A stretch of 64,000 bases of DNA, taken from assembly GCA_038373885.1 (NCBI GenBank), contig JAWZYV010002491.1:496001-560000 (forward strand), in the 5' to 3' direction. The stretch's first letter is position 1. Each line of letters begins with the position of its first letter. This DNA comes from Cheiracanthium punctorium (taxonomy: Eukaryota > Arthropoda > Arachnida > Araneae > Cheiracanthiidae). Made by a program: the position numbers and the translations under genes. The notes under the pieces were generated by a model. That model was given only the letters and a program-made list of their open reading frames with translations. It was not told the origin of the DNA and made no database searches. Shown piece by piece: positions 31,836-44,022 of this stretch.

Positions 31836-33220
31836 CCTTGCATATTTCCACTGAAATTTATCCTGTGGAATTAAGCCCCCCTCCAAAAAAAAAAGATCAT
31901 CCCGAAATTCGTTACAGTATGAAAAGGTGATCTAATACATAGCTTCCAACTATCTTTTTAGACAGGAATATTTTACTTAAAATTTCGCTGAGATTCGTGT
32001 TTAATAAGCGATCGGGTAGCTTGTTTGATACCGGATTTAACAAAGCACATTCTTCGAAAAGATATTCAGGAATAGTTGGCAGCTATGTTAAAAGGCATCC
32101 ATACCTACCATTTTCACTTTCTTTTCTTTTCTTTTCTTTTTTTGCTTGTAAAAATTTCCTTTTGATAGCCTGTAATCCAATTTCAGTTACATTTAATAAC
32201 ATGTCCATATTGCTGAAAAAACATTGGGTAGCTTAGTAGTGATATAGTAAAAATTTCCCAGGTTATAATTTCCCAGGTTGATATAGTTAAAGTTTCCATT
32301 CAACAATATAAAGAGTAGATTTAAACTCTAGATCAACAGAAAATTTTATATATGGTTTTTTAAATTCTTACATAGGTGCCTATGACATAGGTTTATAGAA
32401 ATCCTTTTTCTCATATAAATACCTTTATGTTTGAAAAGGATTTATCTTTTACACTCATTATTTTGCCTATAAATTACTCACAGTACTTTCAAAAATACTT
32501 TGTATTCACTTATAGTGAAACAGCAGTTAAATGTTTCCTCATATTTCCATATCATTAAATGAAAACTTTCGAGGGATAAAACTTGCATTGAACGTAGTCA
32601 GGTACCATTAAAACGCATGATGGACGTTAAAAATATATATAAATGTTTATATTAAGATTTACATTAAGAAGTAATGTTTTTTCAAACTAAATGAAAAAAG
32701 TCAATTTTGTGAATTTCCTTATATATAAAAATGCAGAATTAAAAGAAAAACGCATCAACATATTTCAGTTCCTTGGTACGTATGTCAGTGGAATTAATTC
32801 ATTTAAACGTACAAATAAATTGATTTTTTTCATAATACAATCTTACTTTACCCAGATCAAAAACGTACTCAGAAAGATAAACAGTGAGAAAACCTTGAAA
32901 AATATTGAGAAATATCTATATGCGTTAAATTAATCGTAAATTTGTAAATTGTACATCGTACATGGTTCAGTCTTTTAAGGAACATACAGGTTCACACACA
33001 CTATGGAATGTTTTATTCAAGTTACATATCGTATTTATTAACGGAGGCGAACCAATACATAATTACCATCAACGTGAATGTTAAACCTTTTTTAAACGTG
33101 CATACATGTAGTATTTGTAAGAAGTGCTGAAGCAGTCAACAGCTAGGCATAGAAAAAAAAGCAGATTTTCCCCCTATAAATATACAACAAAAGGTCGTCC
33201 CCACTTTCCTAAAACAGCAT
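31836..33220. other. AT-rich spacer, no gene seen
   Basis: Holds a (CTTTT)n microsatellite near 32117-32141. Open frames of 60-80 codons have no recognisable motif. Confidence 0.5.
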
Positions 33221-33396
33221 CATAGGTGCCAAGTATTACGGAATACAATTAACCACTTTTTGTCAATGGTAATTTTCTACTTAGATTATAGCAAAATTTC
33301 AAAGGCGTGGTTATGCGACTGCTGTGAAAAATTATTCAAAAAATTTACGGTTTGCAAAAAGTGGTTAATTATATTCCGTAATACTTGGCACATATG
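33221..33396. mobile_element. M7 MITE copy
   Basis: CATAGGTGCCAAGTATTACG at the left and its inverse, slightly mutated ('ggcacatatg'), at the right. The target duplication is not clear. Confidence 0.8.
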
Positions 33397-33535
33397 CAGA
33401 ATTCTAATCCTTACAGGTTATGATATGCATTAATTTGAGCTCAGTCTCTTGAATCTACAGAACCAGAACTTTAGAGAGGATGGTCTGTCGATAACAGAAA
33501 TTAGGCTTGATGCATGAGATTGGTTAAGTCTCCTA

Positions 33536-34675
33536 GGGCCGTATTCACCAAACTGTGAGTAGCCCGCCATGATCCGAGAGTTGGGAAACCTGCATTGCCG
33601 GTTTGTCTTGGCATCTTAGAGACAACTCGGAAACTCTATTTACCAACTTATTTCCACCCAGGGTTACCTTACTCTGGAGTTGTCTCACCAAGCTTTGAAA
33701 GCTCTTCTGTGAATAAAAGAGTAATGAGTCCATGAAGGGGTGAACTAGGTTTAATGTTCGCGAGATCGAACCCAGCTTCCACCACACACACTTCCTTCAT
33801 GATATTTGTTTTGTTTGTTGTCGCATTAAAATTTGAAAATTAATATACCTTTATTGTAAAAAAAACTGATTAAACATTTAATAAAAAATAAAATCCAATT
33901 TTTTTTATAAATAAAATTTCATGTCTGTTATACTCTTTTCAAATTTAGGAATTTTCATATTTTTATAACAGACAAATATTAAGCAAAAATGTTTAACCTC
34001 ATAACAAGTCTTTTCAAGATTTTTATTATTTTTTTCAATCTTTTACTACTAAAAATATTTTTCTCCCGTCTCTTACACAAAAAAAAATTGATCAACAGTG
34101 CTCTGCCCAAATTGCCCCTCATCTGTGAAATAAATAGATAAAAGAAAATAAATAGGAAAGATCAGAATTTAGTTATTTATTTTCAACATAATAAATAATT
34201 AAATACAAAAAATAAGCATTAAATCTAAAAAAAAGAGGCATTGGACAAAGTATCGTCAAACTAGCAAACCAAGATAAATCCGATAGATGGCACCTGCAGT
34301 CTCTACAGAAAAAAAATATAGTCATTCTACAGAGTTTTTGAAGCCATTGTACAAAGATTTCTTTTCACTTTTGGCCACTTTTATAGCTTGCTGGGTGGTT
34401 TCCACAGCAGTTTCCGTCTCTCAAAGCACAAAATATTCAAGTATTTGCAAATTTTCGAAATTTTTCAAATATATAAAAACATCCCTCGAATCCGCCATGT
34501 TTACATACCCGACTCAACACTCTGAAATTGCGGGGTCAAATTTGCACCTGGAGTCAAGGTCAAATGTTAGGTTAACCCTTGGATATGGCGTCGTGAATAC
34601 CATTTTCTCACTAACCCTTGAAGTGGCTCGCTTTGCTGGGTTAACTCCAGGGTTAAAGTTTGGAGAATACGGCCC
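33536..34675. mobile_element. Harbinger-type non-autonomous element
   Basis: GGGCCGTATTCACCAAAC at the left is inverted at the right (GTTTGGAGAATACGGCCC with one mismatch). CTA lies on both sides (33533-33535, 34676-34678). A 3-bp TSD and GGGCC-type ends fit PIF/Harbinger. Inside are paired GC-richer subterminal regions ('cagggttac' / 'gggttaactccagggtt') and an AT-rich centre. The open frame at 34287-34679 runs into the terminus and shows no transposase motif. Confidence 0.8.
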
Positions 34676-34822
34676 CTAATTCCATTAGCCAGCAGGGCTT
34701 CCTCTCTGAGGTCACAGTAGCTTTCTGATATTCCTGTTCTAGATTTCAGTCTTCTGTATTTATTCATTTAGATTTTTTAATAAGCATCTGAAGAAGCAAA
34801 ATATGCAAAATACAAGGTCATA

Positions 34823-36652
34823 CCAAGCAAATACACACCTGCTGGCAGAGTACCTTACCAGTGCCGTTCTGCCTTTACGTCCAGCACCGGCACCGCACTG
34901 CAAAAAGTAACTGAATCTTACCAAAATTGGTTGCCCGAGAAGTACCTTTCCAGAAGCCCGGGAAGGCAACGGCACTGTGCTGGCAGTACGGCAGGTACCG
35001 GCCATCATTTACAATAAAGGCATTAAGTTTACAATGACCCATTAAGTTTATAATGCCTAAAATGAAACGGCAGGGTGCACACTAAAGTACGCTATAACAG
35101 AATGTATATGTAAAACAGTTGAAGTAAAAATTTACCTGCAGAGCTGCCGAGTCTCCGGCTTTTTTCGGGCGATTTCCCAACACTAATTTATCCTTACAAA
35201 TTTATGCATAAGGAAAGTCCAAATATTTATTCCAAAATAAAACTGTCTAAAAATTGTGGTGGGAAATCTCCCGGAAAATGCCGGCGACTTGGTAGCTCTG
35301 TACTTGTAATATTGGTAAAATCCATCAATGTTTTATCATCAACAAACAGGATTTCAACGTTGAAGCAATGACATTGTTATATTTCTCCAAACGACGAAAC
35401 TAAATTAGTTGTCTTGAACAGCTTAAAACAATTTAACTTTTTCGAAAGCTGTACAACAATGAGAAACCGGAAAAATATTATTCTCAAAAGTGTACCTGAT
35501 TCGTAATTCATCAATTATAACTCTTTCATTGCTCAACGTATGCAAGATATGCGACCGAAATTGACGACAAAAAAAAAAAAAAAAAGAATGGTTGCTAACT
35601 TAATGCGCTCAAAATTCCCCCTCTTCCGTTTCAATGAAATTCGCCAATTCTCAAAGCATCTAACAAGCCATAAAAAAAATATCTGAACTTCGTATAAATA
35701 ATCTTAATTAATATAGTCAAAAGGTTATCTTGCACACGCCAGATTAAAATAGTCAAGTAAGTTTTTATTTTCTTCTTCAAACGCTTAAAAAATGTCTGCA
35801 CTTCTTGTAAATATAATCTTAATTAATATAGCCAAACCCGCCAGAACCGCTCGAATCTTGCAACCCTCTCAGCTTCCACGATGTTGACACCTGGGAATTT
35901 CAGACAGCTGGGGTATGTATATGTCTGTGAGCCGTGACTGGTCTTCGTCTAATGCTCCCTCTAACATACTTCTGCAGCCCAATTCGGTAGATTTTAAAAG
36001 GGGCTTAACGCAGAAAAAAGATTTCAAATATGATTTTATGAAAATTTTATGAAAATTGTAAAAACATCGATATAAATTATAAAAACTTTAAGGCTAAAAT
36101 TCATAATTCTGTACATATTCGCTTATATCCAAGGTGGGGGGTTTTACTGTCGTTGTAGTGAACATTTTTATAGCACATTGAACTCGTTTGTATTATTTTG
36201 GTTTTTAGTACTAAAATATTTGAAAGCACAATGTGAACTCCCCGACCCTCCCCCCCCACACACACACAAAATCTTAGCAGCGACCCTGCCTTTCGGGGCC
36301 CGGAACTTATAACCTCTAACATTTCTACACAATATGAATGTAAAATAATATTATTTAATCAAAATAACGAAATTTTATGTTAACAATACAAAATATATCC
36401 AGGCCCATTACCGCCAAATAGTGCTGGTTCGGTACATTTTAAACAGTACCACGCCGTTACTTTTCTGTGTATGTTATAGACACATATCACTTCGCCATGA
36501 CTAGTTATGACATGGCGCATATGCATTTTTCAGATACTGGTACTCCAGTGACTTCCAGACGATAGCAATGTACTTTGCTCCCGGTATACGGCACTTTGCC
36601 AGCCTGACCGGTACCCTGCCGTTATTTTGCGGCCAGTAGTGTGTTTGCTGGG
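34823..36652. mobile_element. Family D element, TIR CCCAGCAAACACAC
   Basis: The left end CCAAGCAAATACACAC and the right end, read inward, CCCAGCAAACACAC are inverted, each followed by GC-rich 'ctgctggcagagtacc' or 'ctggccgc...gggtacc'. TA lies on both sides (34821-34822, 36653-36654). An M7-related MITE is inserted at ~35141-35301. The right half matches 7655-8320 inverted. No ORF is seen. Confidence 0.7.
35141..35301. mobile_element. M7-related MITE inside family D
   Basis: Inverted ends 'cagagctgccgagtctccgg' and 'ccggcgacttggtagctctg', with inner 'gggcgatttccca' / 'tgggaaatctccc'. Similar to 27174-27335. TSD not exact. Confidence 0.65.
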
Positions 36653-36907
36653 TATCTACAAGTAGTCATCGACAATTTCGCCAACTTTTAATAATACAAT
36701 TACAAGCTTGACTCCATAATCAGTCTTGATTTGGTTATAACTTGTTAAAATGCCAATTTTAGTTCATTGGAATACCAGGTAGGTGTGAATACGATGGAGC
36801 GACGCGCGGCTGATGAGATATACTGACTAAGGCGTTCGCTTATTGATCACATCCTCTTGCACTCCGATAGTCATGTGCCCGAGGATTGTAAATAGCGTGG
36901 CTATCCA

Positions 36908-37353
36908 CCACCTCCTAGATATAGAAGGCCTGAGGACAGAAACTTTTGCGTCATCAGTAGGCCCACTAAAATGACGTCGTCACACATATATTTTCACATA
37001 GTAAAACTGAATAGTTTTACTTTGTTACTGTACTGATAAGTTTGTGGTGAATTTACAACCGCATAAAGCTTTTTAATGATTTAAAATAGAAAATTTAATT
37101 TTACAACAAACAGGAAATTTTAACTATCGCTAATTATATAACATGATATAGAAATAGATCATAATAAATAATTTTTTATCAGAATGGTATTTTAATTTTT
37201 ATCTTCAACTTAAAATATTTTCTAAAATTTGTATCAACTACCAGAAATTCTAAATAGTTTTAGTTTATGAATGAAAACTGTGATGACGTCGTCTTAGAAG
37301 ACCTAGTGATGACGTAAAAGCTTCCGTTCTCAGGCCTTCTATATCTAGGAGGA
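36908..37353. mobile_element. C-family MITE copy 1
   Basis: Inverted ends 'cacctcctagatatagaagg' and 'ccttctatatctaggagg'. Near each end are 'gcgtcatcag' and 'gtgatgacgt' segments. The AT-rich centre is shared with the other C copies ('aaatagatcat', 'tttaaatagtttta'). Confidence 0.8.
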
Positions 37354-38214
37354 TCTCGGACTTCACTGCTGCAAAGAGGTGCGACTACAATGTCAGAACC
37401 ACAGTCTGTATATTTTGTCAGTCTCTTAGAGCACACAGTGACCAAGCTTCAAGCATTTTTCCTCCTTTCCGTTTTTCGCAGTAGGTAGTGAGGCAGACAA
37501 CATATTTTCCAAACTTATGCAATATAATCAACCGTTCTACAAGCGCAGCAATTGATAGATTGATTTTTTTTTCACATATCGATATAGTGACCTCACGCGA
37601 TCAGTTCGGTAATTTTGCGATATTTTTAGACGAAAATTACCATTTACGGAAAGTGGTTGACTATATTCCGTAAATTTATGTGACTCAGAGACAGTATGGC
37701 GGTATCGCACGGTAGCCAGGAATTATTTATTTGAGAGAAACCATCATTTGTGTAAAAATATTGTAAAGAAATGCGAATTTGTCAGACAGAATTGTACAGA
37801 AATAATTTTATTTAGATGTGAATGATTGAATATAAACTGAATAAAGTTTTAATTTCAAAGATATGTGTTTTATTCTGTACGTTTATAATAATATCAAATA
37901 CGGAATTATTGTACATCCAATGAAATACAATGGCTTTGAATTGCATTTTATTTTCATATTTGTACTGAATTTCAAATTTAAACTCAGCCATCCATAAACG
38001 TAAGGCATAACAAATACTTTAGTTTGAGTAATTAATTTGAAACTCATTAGTAGAGTATTTTATGATTTTCCCTTGCGATTTCAATGTTATTAATTATTTA
38101 TGAAAAAAATTGTTAATAAACATCACATAACCTGTTAAAGTTCATTTCTCACAAATAATGACCTTATTTTCTCAGAATTGAAATATTTGTCATGTTTGGG
38201 TTTAATGATATAAG
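37354..38214. other. Spacer with a decayed M7 half-element
   Basis: An M7 inner repeat appears at ~37625-37675 ('gaaaattaccatttacgg', 'ggttgactatattccgt') with a weak partner near 37510-37540. The rest is AT-rich with no gene. Confidence 0.5.
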
Positions 38215-38395
38215 CATAGATGCAAACTACTACGGAATATAAATAGCTACGTTTTCTAAACAGTATATTTTTTAAATATTTTTTTCGAAAAAGTAAGCAG
38301 CTCTCGCGTGCAGATGGAAATTTCGTTATATATTAAGCCGAAAGTTACTGTTTAAAAAATGTGTTAAGTATATTACGTAGTAGTTGGCAGCTATG
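38215..38395. mobile_element. M7 MITE copy
   Basis: Starts CATAGATGCAAACTACTACGG and ends 'gtagttggcagctatg'. GATATAA is found next to both ends (38207-38213 and 38396-38402), consistent with a 7-bp duplication offset by one base at the left. Confidence 0.8.
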
Positions 38396-39011
38396 GATAT
38401 AATCCACTATTAGGGGCAGTATTTCGTTTGTATATATAACAGGGTGGGCCGATAAAAACTTTTTTTTTTTTATTTTCAAACGCTTTAGTGCGGAAAATCT
38501 ATCCCTGTGGTAGATTCGTGAATTGCATGAAAATATTTTTTAAAATTTAAATGTGATAACGCATCGACCTTATAGTTAGAAAAAGTATGCGATTTTCATA
38601 ATTTTTCTAAAAAAGAGAAAATAGTCAAATAATTTCTGTAACATGTAGCTATAGGCTAACTTTAATAAAACAAACTATAGGAAAAATAAATAAGTTAAAA
38701 TAAATTATTACAAATTGTTGGGAGAGCATTACACTTAAAAAAAATCACATATTTTACAAATATTCAAAAATTTCCATTGCAAGAAAAAGTATTTTCTGAT
38801 TATGTAAAAACACAGTTTGTAATAAAATGTAGTCCTTTTTTTTGTCTTTCATAATAGTGTTATCATATATTATGTAGTATAACATAATATAATAGTATAG
38901 TAATACTATAAAATATATATACATATACATTAGGGTTGGTCAAAAAAACTTTTTTGGCTTTTTTTGAATTGTGATACTGCGGAAAGCTTGTACTCTGGGT
39001 AGATAAATGAA

Positions 39012-39013
<2 letters not shown>

Positions 39014-39053
<40 letters not shown>
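39014..39053. repeat. (AT)n microsatellite
   Basis: About 19 uninterrupted AT units inside the second F arm. Confidence 0.95.
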
Positions 39054-39057
<4 letters not shown>

Positions 39058-39479
39058 GAATATTTCTTCTCATTTTTATCATCGGATGGAAGCGCATCGA
39101 CCCTAAAGTTTGAGATAATATACCGATATTCGTAAATTTTCTAATAAAGGGAAAAACATCAAATATGCTAAAAGTAAGTAGCTGTAGTAATATTCTAGTA
39201 AAATAAAGTAGAATAAAAATAAATATACAAATTATTATTAGCTTATCACACTTATAAAAATTTGAGAGCAGAAGTTTTTCTGATTTTTCAAAAAGTCATT
39301 TTGTAATGAAATATAGTCCTTTACTTGTGTTTAGTTTCTCTTGGTAATTTGAAATAATATTTGCTTCAAAAACTTGGCTTTGAAGACCTTGTAAGAAGTG
39401 TAGTCCTTATAACTCCATCTCTAGGATTAGAACCGATGACTTTTAGTCACACATCCTTCTACGGCTTGTGTGTGACACG

Positions 39480-40480
39480 GAAAGCTATCAAAGTTCCACT
39501 CAGACGCTGTTAATTGGACCTTAGACCAAATCTCTTGATCGGTGAATCTTCGCAGAAACGTTGATTGTGAAAGTGTAGTAATGTTCTAGTAAATCACTTC
39601 GATGTAATCTATAGCTTTGAAGTTCATTTCGTATATTTGAAAACGCTTGATTGATTTTCTTTTAGTAGGTAAGTTTCTAGTTTTATAATTCCTCTGAAAT
39701 TAACTCTCTTACATGATTCCTTTTGCCGACTATCATACACAAAATCCATACATGACACCTTACAAGGTTTCAGGGTGATCAAAAAGTGCGTTTTTCTCTA
39801 TAACTAGGTCGAAAATTCTAACAAGTGTACTGGGAGAAATCTTGACGATTTTATTACTTCAAATGCAAAGTCTGTTGCTCTTGTGAAATATGTAATTTTC
39901 TTGATGTGAATTCACGCACGCATATATGACTTACGGTTCAAAGAAACAAAGTCTTGTGTTCACCTTCTTTGTTTTCAACACTTAAACACAATCGGAAGAG
40001 TGTGTTTGCTGTTGCTAACCATCTTTCACGAGTAAGTGGGCCAGGTTCACGAACCGATATATTTTCAGGACAACTGTATGATTTTATAGCAAAGTTTATT
40101 TCCAGTAGGCATTGTTGATCTTTGCTTAAAAGTATTCGGTCAATTCCTTCTCACAATCAATACTTTCGAAATTCATCACTGGAAGTTTTTTGCATTTACT
40201 AAGCTGTGATCGGGCCATTCAGTGATTTGGCACCATACAAAAACAAATGCCAGAATGGCAATTCTTTAAAATGCGAGAGACACACACTATTGTAGAGGCG
40301 TGTTCACTTGTTTCTCGAATTTCGATTTTCCATCCCCTATTAGTATCAGTACCTATTACACCGAGTTCATGAAATGCAAATCACGCTTCATCCAAACAAG
40401 AAAGAATGCTATTGGTAATGTTTGCAGCAGACCCAGAAGAGAGCGAAACATATCCAATATATAATTATATAGTATTATTC
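39480..40480 (-). pseudogene. Decayed transposon ORF with RWLATAN motif
   Basis: The best-preserved stretch is an open frame of ~64 codons at 40150-39938 (minus): ILLSKDQQCLLEI, PENISVREPGPLTRERWLAT, ANTLFRLCLSVENK, then a stop. From memory this resembles a multicopy arthropod transposon protein with LSKDQxYL and a PGxxxxxRWLTTANxILRLYV motif. Upstream traces (VIGTDTNRGWKIEIRE near 40330) and downstream traces (near 39560) sit in other frames. Many stops and shifts; dead. The link to the family is from memory and needs a search. Confidence 0.5.
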
Positions 40481-40515
40481 TATAATATTATGTTTTACTA
40501 TATAATATAATATTG

Positions 40516-41030
40516 TTGTTGTTGTTGTTCTTTCTGATGCCCCCTGACACCCGCAAACGGTGGTGACAGATCCCCCCCCCGAAGACAGGAGATGGGCAGA
40601 GGGGGTGCACCTTCCATTTTTTAGGGCCACAGTGGGAGGAAGACCGATTTAGCCCGTGGTCTCTTAATTTTGACCCAATTTTCAGAGGAGGGAACAACCC
40701 CCTGTGGCGTTTTCCAATTAGGTAAAAGGTAACCCTTGCCTTCAATTTCCGAAGTGCTGTGTGCGCGCAAGCGATCTCCTACCACCACACGCTATGATGC
40801 TGAGTTGAGGGAGACGGTTGGGGTAATCTATGCATTAGAGTAGACGCTCGCTGAGGAAAATCTGCTGAGCCTCTCTCCATTATGTGGAGGGCGGGAGTTT
40901 GGATTTCAGCTTTTATTGGTGTATCCCGACTGGTCATTAAAAGGTCGCAAATTTAGCCAGATGAATTCCCTTCTACTCCCTGTAGTCAGTTGACGTAGAC
41001 ACAACTCAGCATCGGCCTAATAAACTGACC
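40516..41030. other. GC-richer unclassified patch
   Basis: (TTG)n at ~40512-40528, a C run at 40572-40580, and a possible tRNA-like stretch near 40845-40920 ('agagtagacgctcgctg' then 'ggagtttggatttcag'). A related GC-rich patch at 41295-41560 shares 'aattttga(c/a)c' and 'gagggaccaac'-like sequence. Perhaps SINE-derived. Confidence 0.35.
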
Positions 41031-41035
41031 AGTAG

Positions 41036-41274
41036 CAACGTCTCCTAAGATACAGAAAGCCTTAAAACTGTTACGTCAGCAGCGTCACTTAAAAGTTTTA
41101 TTTTCAGAAAATAAAACTATTAAACATTTCTTGAGGATTTTACCCATGAATAGCAATATTTCCATAATTTGAGGTAAAAAATATAATTTTACGACAAATT
41201 TCAGTTTTTAACCATGACTAACTAATAATATGATAAGGAAATAGATCATATTGAATAATTTTCTATGAGAAAGG
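41036..41274. mobile_element. C-family MITE, truncated copy 2
   Basis: Left end 'ctcctaagatacagaaagcc', then the shared centre ('gatataaggaaatagatcat' region); it stops at 'atgagaaaggc' without the right end. Confidence 0.75.
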
Positions 41275-41606
41275 CTAGACGACGCTATCCATGGAAAGAG
41301 GGGTGCCGGAGCCCCCGAAGGGGTTGAACTTCTACTTGTTGGTCCCTAATTTTGAACCGATTCCAGAGTAGGGACCAACCACCACCTGAAATCGGCACCC
41401 CCAGAGGCATCGTTTAACAACTTGGAGGACATTGGAGCCACGAGAGATTTTACGTGCACCAGCTCCCATTAGCGTACACGGTCCCACAGTACTCGAGTCG
41501 AGAGGAAGTTGACCCTCCCAAGCAATGGCCAAGCCGGATTCTGCTTCACTAACCGTGTTCTAATGGGAACAGAATTTAGCGCCATGACCACTGGGGGAGT
41601 TATTAT

Positions 41607-41793
41607 CATAGGTGCTAAGTATTACGGAATTTAACTAACCACGTTTTGTATACAGTAATGGTTTTGAATAACTTTTTTTTTTATAACAGTTAATTGGCTA
41701 GCCCTTTATCGCAAAGATTTTGCTATATTTTAAACAGAAAATTACCGTTCACAAAAAATCGTTAATTATATTCCGTAATACTTGGTACCAATG
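41607..41793. mobile_element. M7 MITE copy
   Basis: CATAGGTGCTAAGTATTACG at the left, 'cgtaatacttggtaccaatg' at the right, with inner repeats as in other copies. Confidence 0.85.
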
Positions 41794-42218
41794 CATTATA
41801 ATATTATTAAAGACAAGAAAGGGACTGTAATTTTTTTTTTTTTACAAAGTGTGTTTTTTACACAATCAAAAAAATTTTGTTTTAATGGAAATTTGTTAAT
41901 TTTTGTAAAATATGTCTTTTTTAAGTGTAATGCGCTACTACTAATTTGTAATACTCATTTTTTTTCATTCATTTATTTTTCCTATACTTTGTTCTATTAA
42001 AGTAAGCCTATAGCTACAGGTTACATTTTACAGTTTTCTGTTTTTAGAAAACTTGTGAAAACAGCATATTTTTTCAAACTTTAAGGTCGATGCGCTATCG
42101 CCCATGTTAAATTAAAAATGTACTTGTTTGTGCATTTCACTTATCTGCTATATGCCTTAAAGTTTTCCGCGCTATATAGTTTAAAAAACTAAAAAAAAGT
42201 TTTTTTCGTCCACCCTAG

Positions 42219-42990
42219 TGTGTAAGATTTGTAGTTAAGTTTACACAGAAAGCCTAACGAAATAGGTAATATTACTATATTTTAACCCGAAAGAAATCGC
42301 ATGGAGCACACAGAGACGATCCCAGAAGAAAATCTTGGGGGGGGGGGGTTGAAGAGAGGTAAATTGCCGCCGGAAAAAAATAGATTTGCCGATTTAGTTC
42401 CCAATAGTCTACGATATAGGGAGGTTCTTCTGACACCTCCCTATATTGGACAGTTTTCCGAGAAACAGAACATGCCCATAACATAGAAACAGCATAAATA
42501 CCTCTTTAAGTTGTACTGAGGGAGCCGCAAAAGTTCGACTTATAGAGGATTCACATTAGTTACGCGTTAATGATCAATCTGGTTTTTACATTAATAAAGT
42601 GAATTAGTACATGAATAAGTTGCAGAGGTCGTACGTAAAAGGCAGAATTTTCCACAAAAAGGCTCGATTATTATCACTTTGCCAACAAAATTCCACATTT
42701 TTTTTGGGTAGGGATGGTTACATTCCTGACTCTGTTAAAATTAATTAAATTTTCATAAAATATTCATAACTTTTAATTTAGTCATAAGATATTCTCTCAG
42801 GAATGAAGAAAATATTTGCCTATCCATATGCGACAAAACTATCTGTCCTAGCTTGGGTTGGCGGAAATGAGTTTGGGGGGGACCCTCAATGGAGTCTTTA
42901 CCTTTACTTAAAAAAAGGAAAGGAAGCCATACCGAGAGCACTGTTTATAAAACACTTTCCAACACTCTCTTATTTGCGTATATACTATTG
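42219..42990. other. Spacer with a perfect 12-bp hairpin
   Basis: 'atatagggaggt' (42414-42425) pairs with 'acctccctatat' (42435-42446) over a 9-base loop. A 10-base G run lies at ~42340. No gene is seen. Confidence 0.6.
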
Positions 42991-43797
42991 TATACCTGCC
43001 AACTCTACTGGATTTTGATGGTTTCTCCTGGTCTCCTGATTTTGCATTAAAATCTCCTGGTTTTCTTAAATTTTGGAGCTTTAATAATCGACACATTTAT
43101 TCCCCACCATTTTTGAAAGATTACCGCTCTCTGGGTCTATTCATTCAATATGGACCAGTATACCATGGTATTTTGGTCCAATAATAAAGATTTGTGCTTA
43201 TATTGATTACTCATTTGTGAAGGATTCTTGAAAATGTGAGAATTAGATGGCAAGTCGTTTAATTGTATCATTTTTTGAGAAAGTCCCAAAATTTTACTAC
43301 TTTTTTAAGTAGTAAAAGAAGAAATTTTGTAAAATCTCGAACATTTAAGAAAAAAACTTGTGGACGTAAAGAAACGTTTCATTCATTTTATGTTAAATTT
43401 ATTCATTTTAAGTTAAAAGCTTTATTCATTTTATGTTAAGTTTTATTCATTTTATGTTAAGTTTTATTCATTTTATGTTGAAAGAATTCTATTTCTCTGA
43501 GCTCTTTTACAAATTCAATTTTTAGTATCACGACCTTATGTGTGATTGAAATTTCAAACATAAGTTGTTATAAAAAGCAAACTTTTCATTTGAAAAACCA
43601 TAACTGTCTCGTGCCATGTCAAATTATATTTTTAAAAATTATATATAGAATAGATGGCGAAATTTAATGTGTGAAAAAATTTCGAAGAGTCTTTTGACTT
43701 AGTGTGTGACTTAGATAAGTAATTAGGACTTTATGATACCACATAAATCTACTGGATTTTCTTAGTTAGATGTTGGCAGGAATGCTATTGCATGACG
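42991..43797. repeat. Possible decayed TIR element and a ~22-bp tandem repeat
   Basis: 'cctgccaactctactggatt' near 42997 and 'ctactggattttcttag...gttggcagg' near 43750-43780 could be decayed ends of one element. A tandem repeat of 'ttttattcattttatgttaag' (four units, some diverged) occupies ~43380-43482. Confidence 0.4.
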
Positions 43798-44022
43798 AAC
43801 AGTTAGCTGCTCGCTCACAACGTAGCTAAAGACGCGACAGTAGAGATTCCTCCCTTCTGTGTCCATCGTTGCTCCCCGGCGTGAGTCTTAGAATGTTTCT
43901 GCTCTGGCGACAGCCTGGCGCAAGCGCATGACTGGGCCATGCCGAGAAGCAACGATTTATACAGGCGGGAGGAATTTCTGCCATTGCGTCTTAGACGGTA
44001 TACGACGGTAGTGAGCAGGTTA
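43798..44022. mobile_element. GC-rich palindromic element
   Basis: 'gagattcctcccttctgtgt' near 43845 is inverted near 43985 ('acaggcgggaggaatttc'), with 'tcgttgctcc' / 'gaagcaacga' inside and 'tgctcgctcac' / 'gtgagcagg' outside. The right edge is GGTTAA, so a TTAA-targeting (piggyBac-type) MITE is possible. About 220 bp. Confidence 0.55.

Larger units (their letters stand above)
38440..42218 (-). mobile_element. TIR element F, three ~400-bp arms around a decayed ORF
   Basis: Forward arms begin at 38440 (CAGGGTGGGCCGATAAAAAC) and 38930 (TTAGGGTTGGTCAAAAAAAC). A reverse arm ends at ~42218 ('tttttttcgtccaccctag'). The arms also share 'gcgcatcgaccttaaa'-like and 'tagctataggctaac'-like stretches. 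The second forward arm plus the reverse arm may bound the full element, with the first arm a fragment of another copy. It holds a decayed transposon ORF (39480-40480), a truncated C-family MITE, an M7 copy and a GC-rich unclassified patch (40520-41040). Confidence 0.65.

Noticed and set aside
34287..34679. 130-codon plus-strand open frame
   Set aside because: It ends in the terminal repeat of the Harbinger-type element and shows no Harbinger transposase or Myb-like motif.
42991..43797. Full M7-type element
   Set aside because: Possible decayed ends are ~790 bp apart with no inner inverted repeat; too weak to call.
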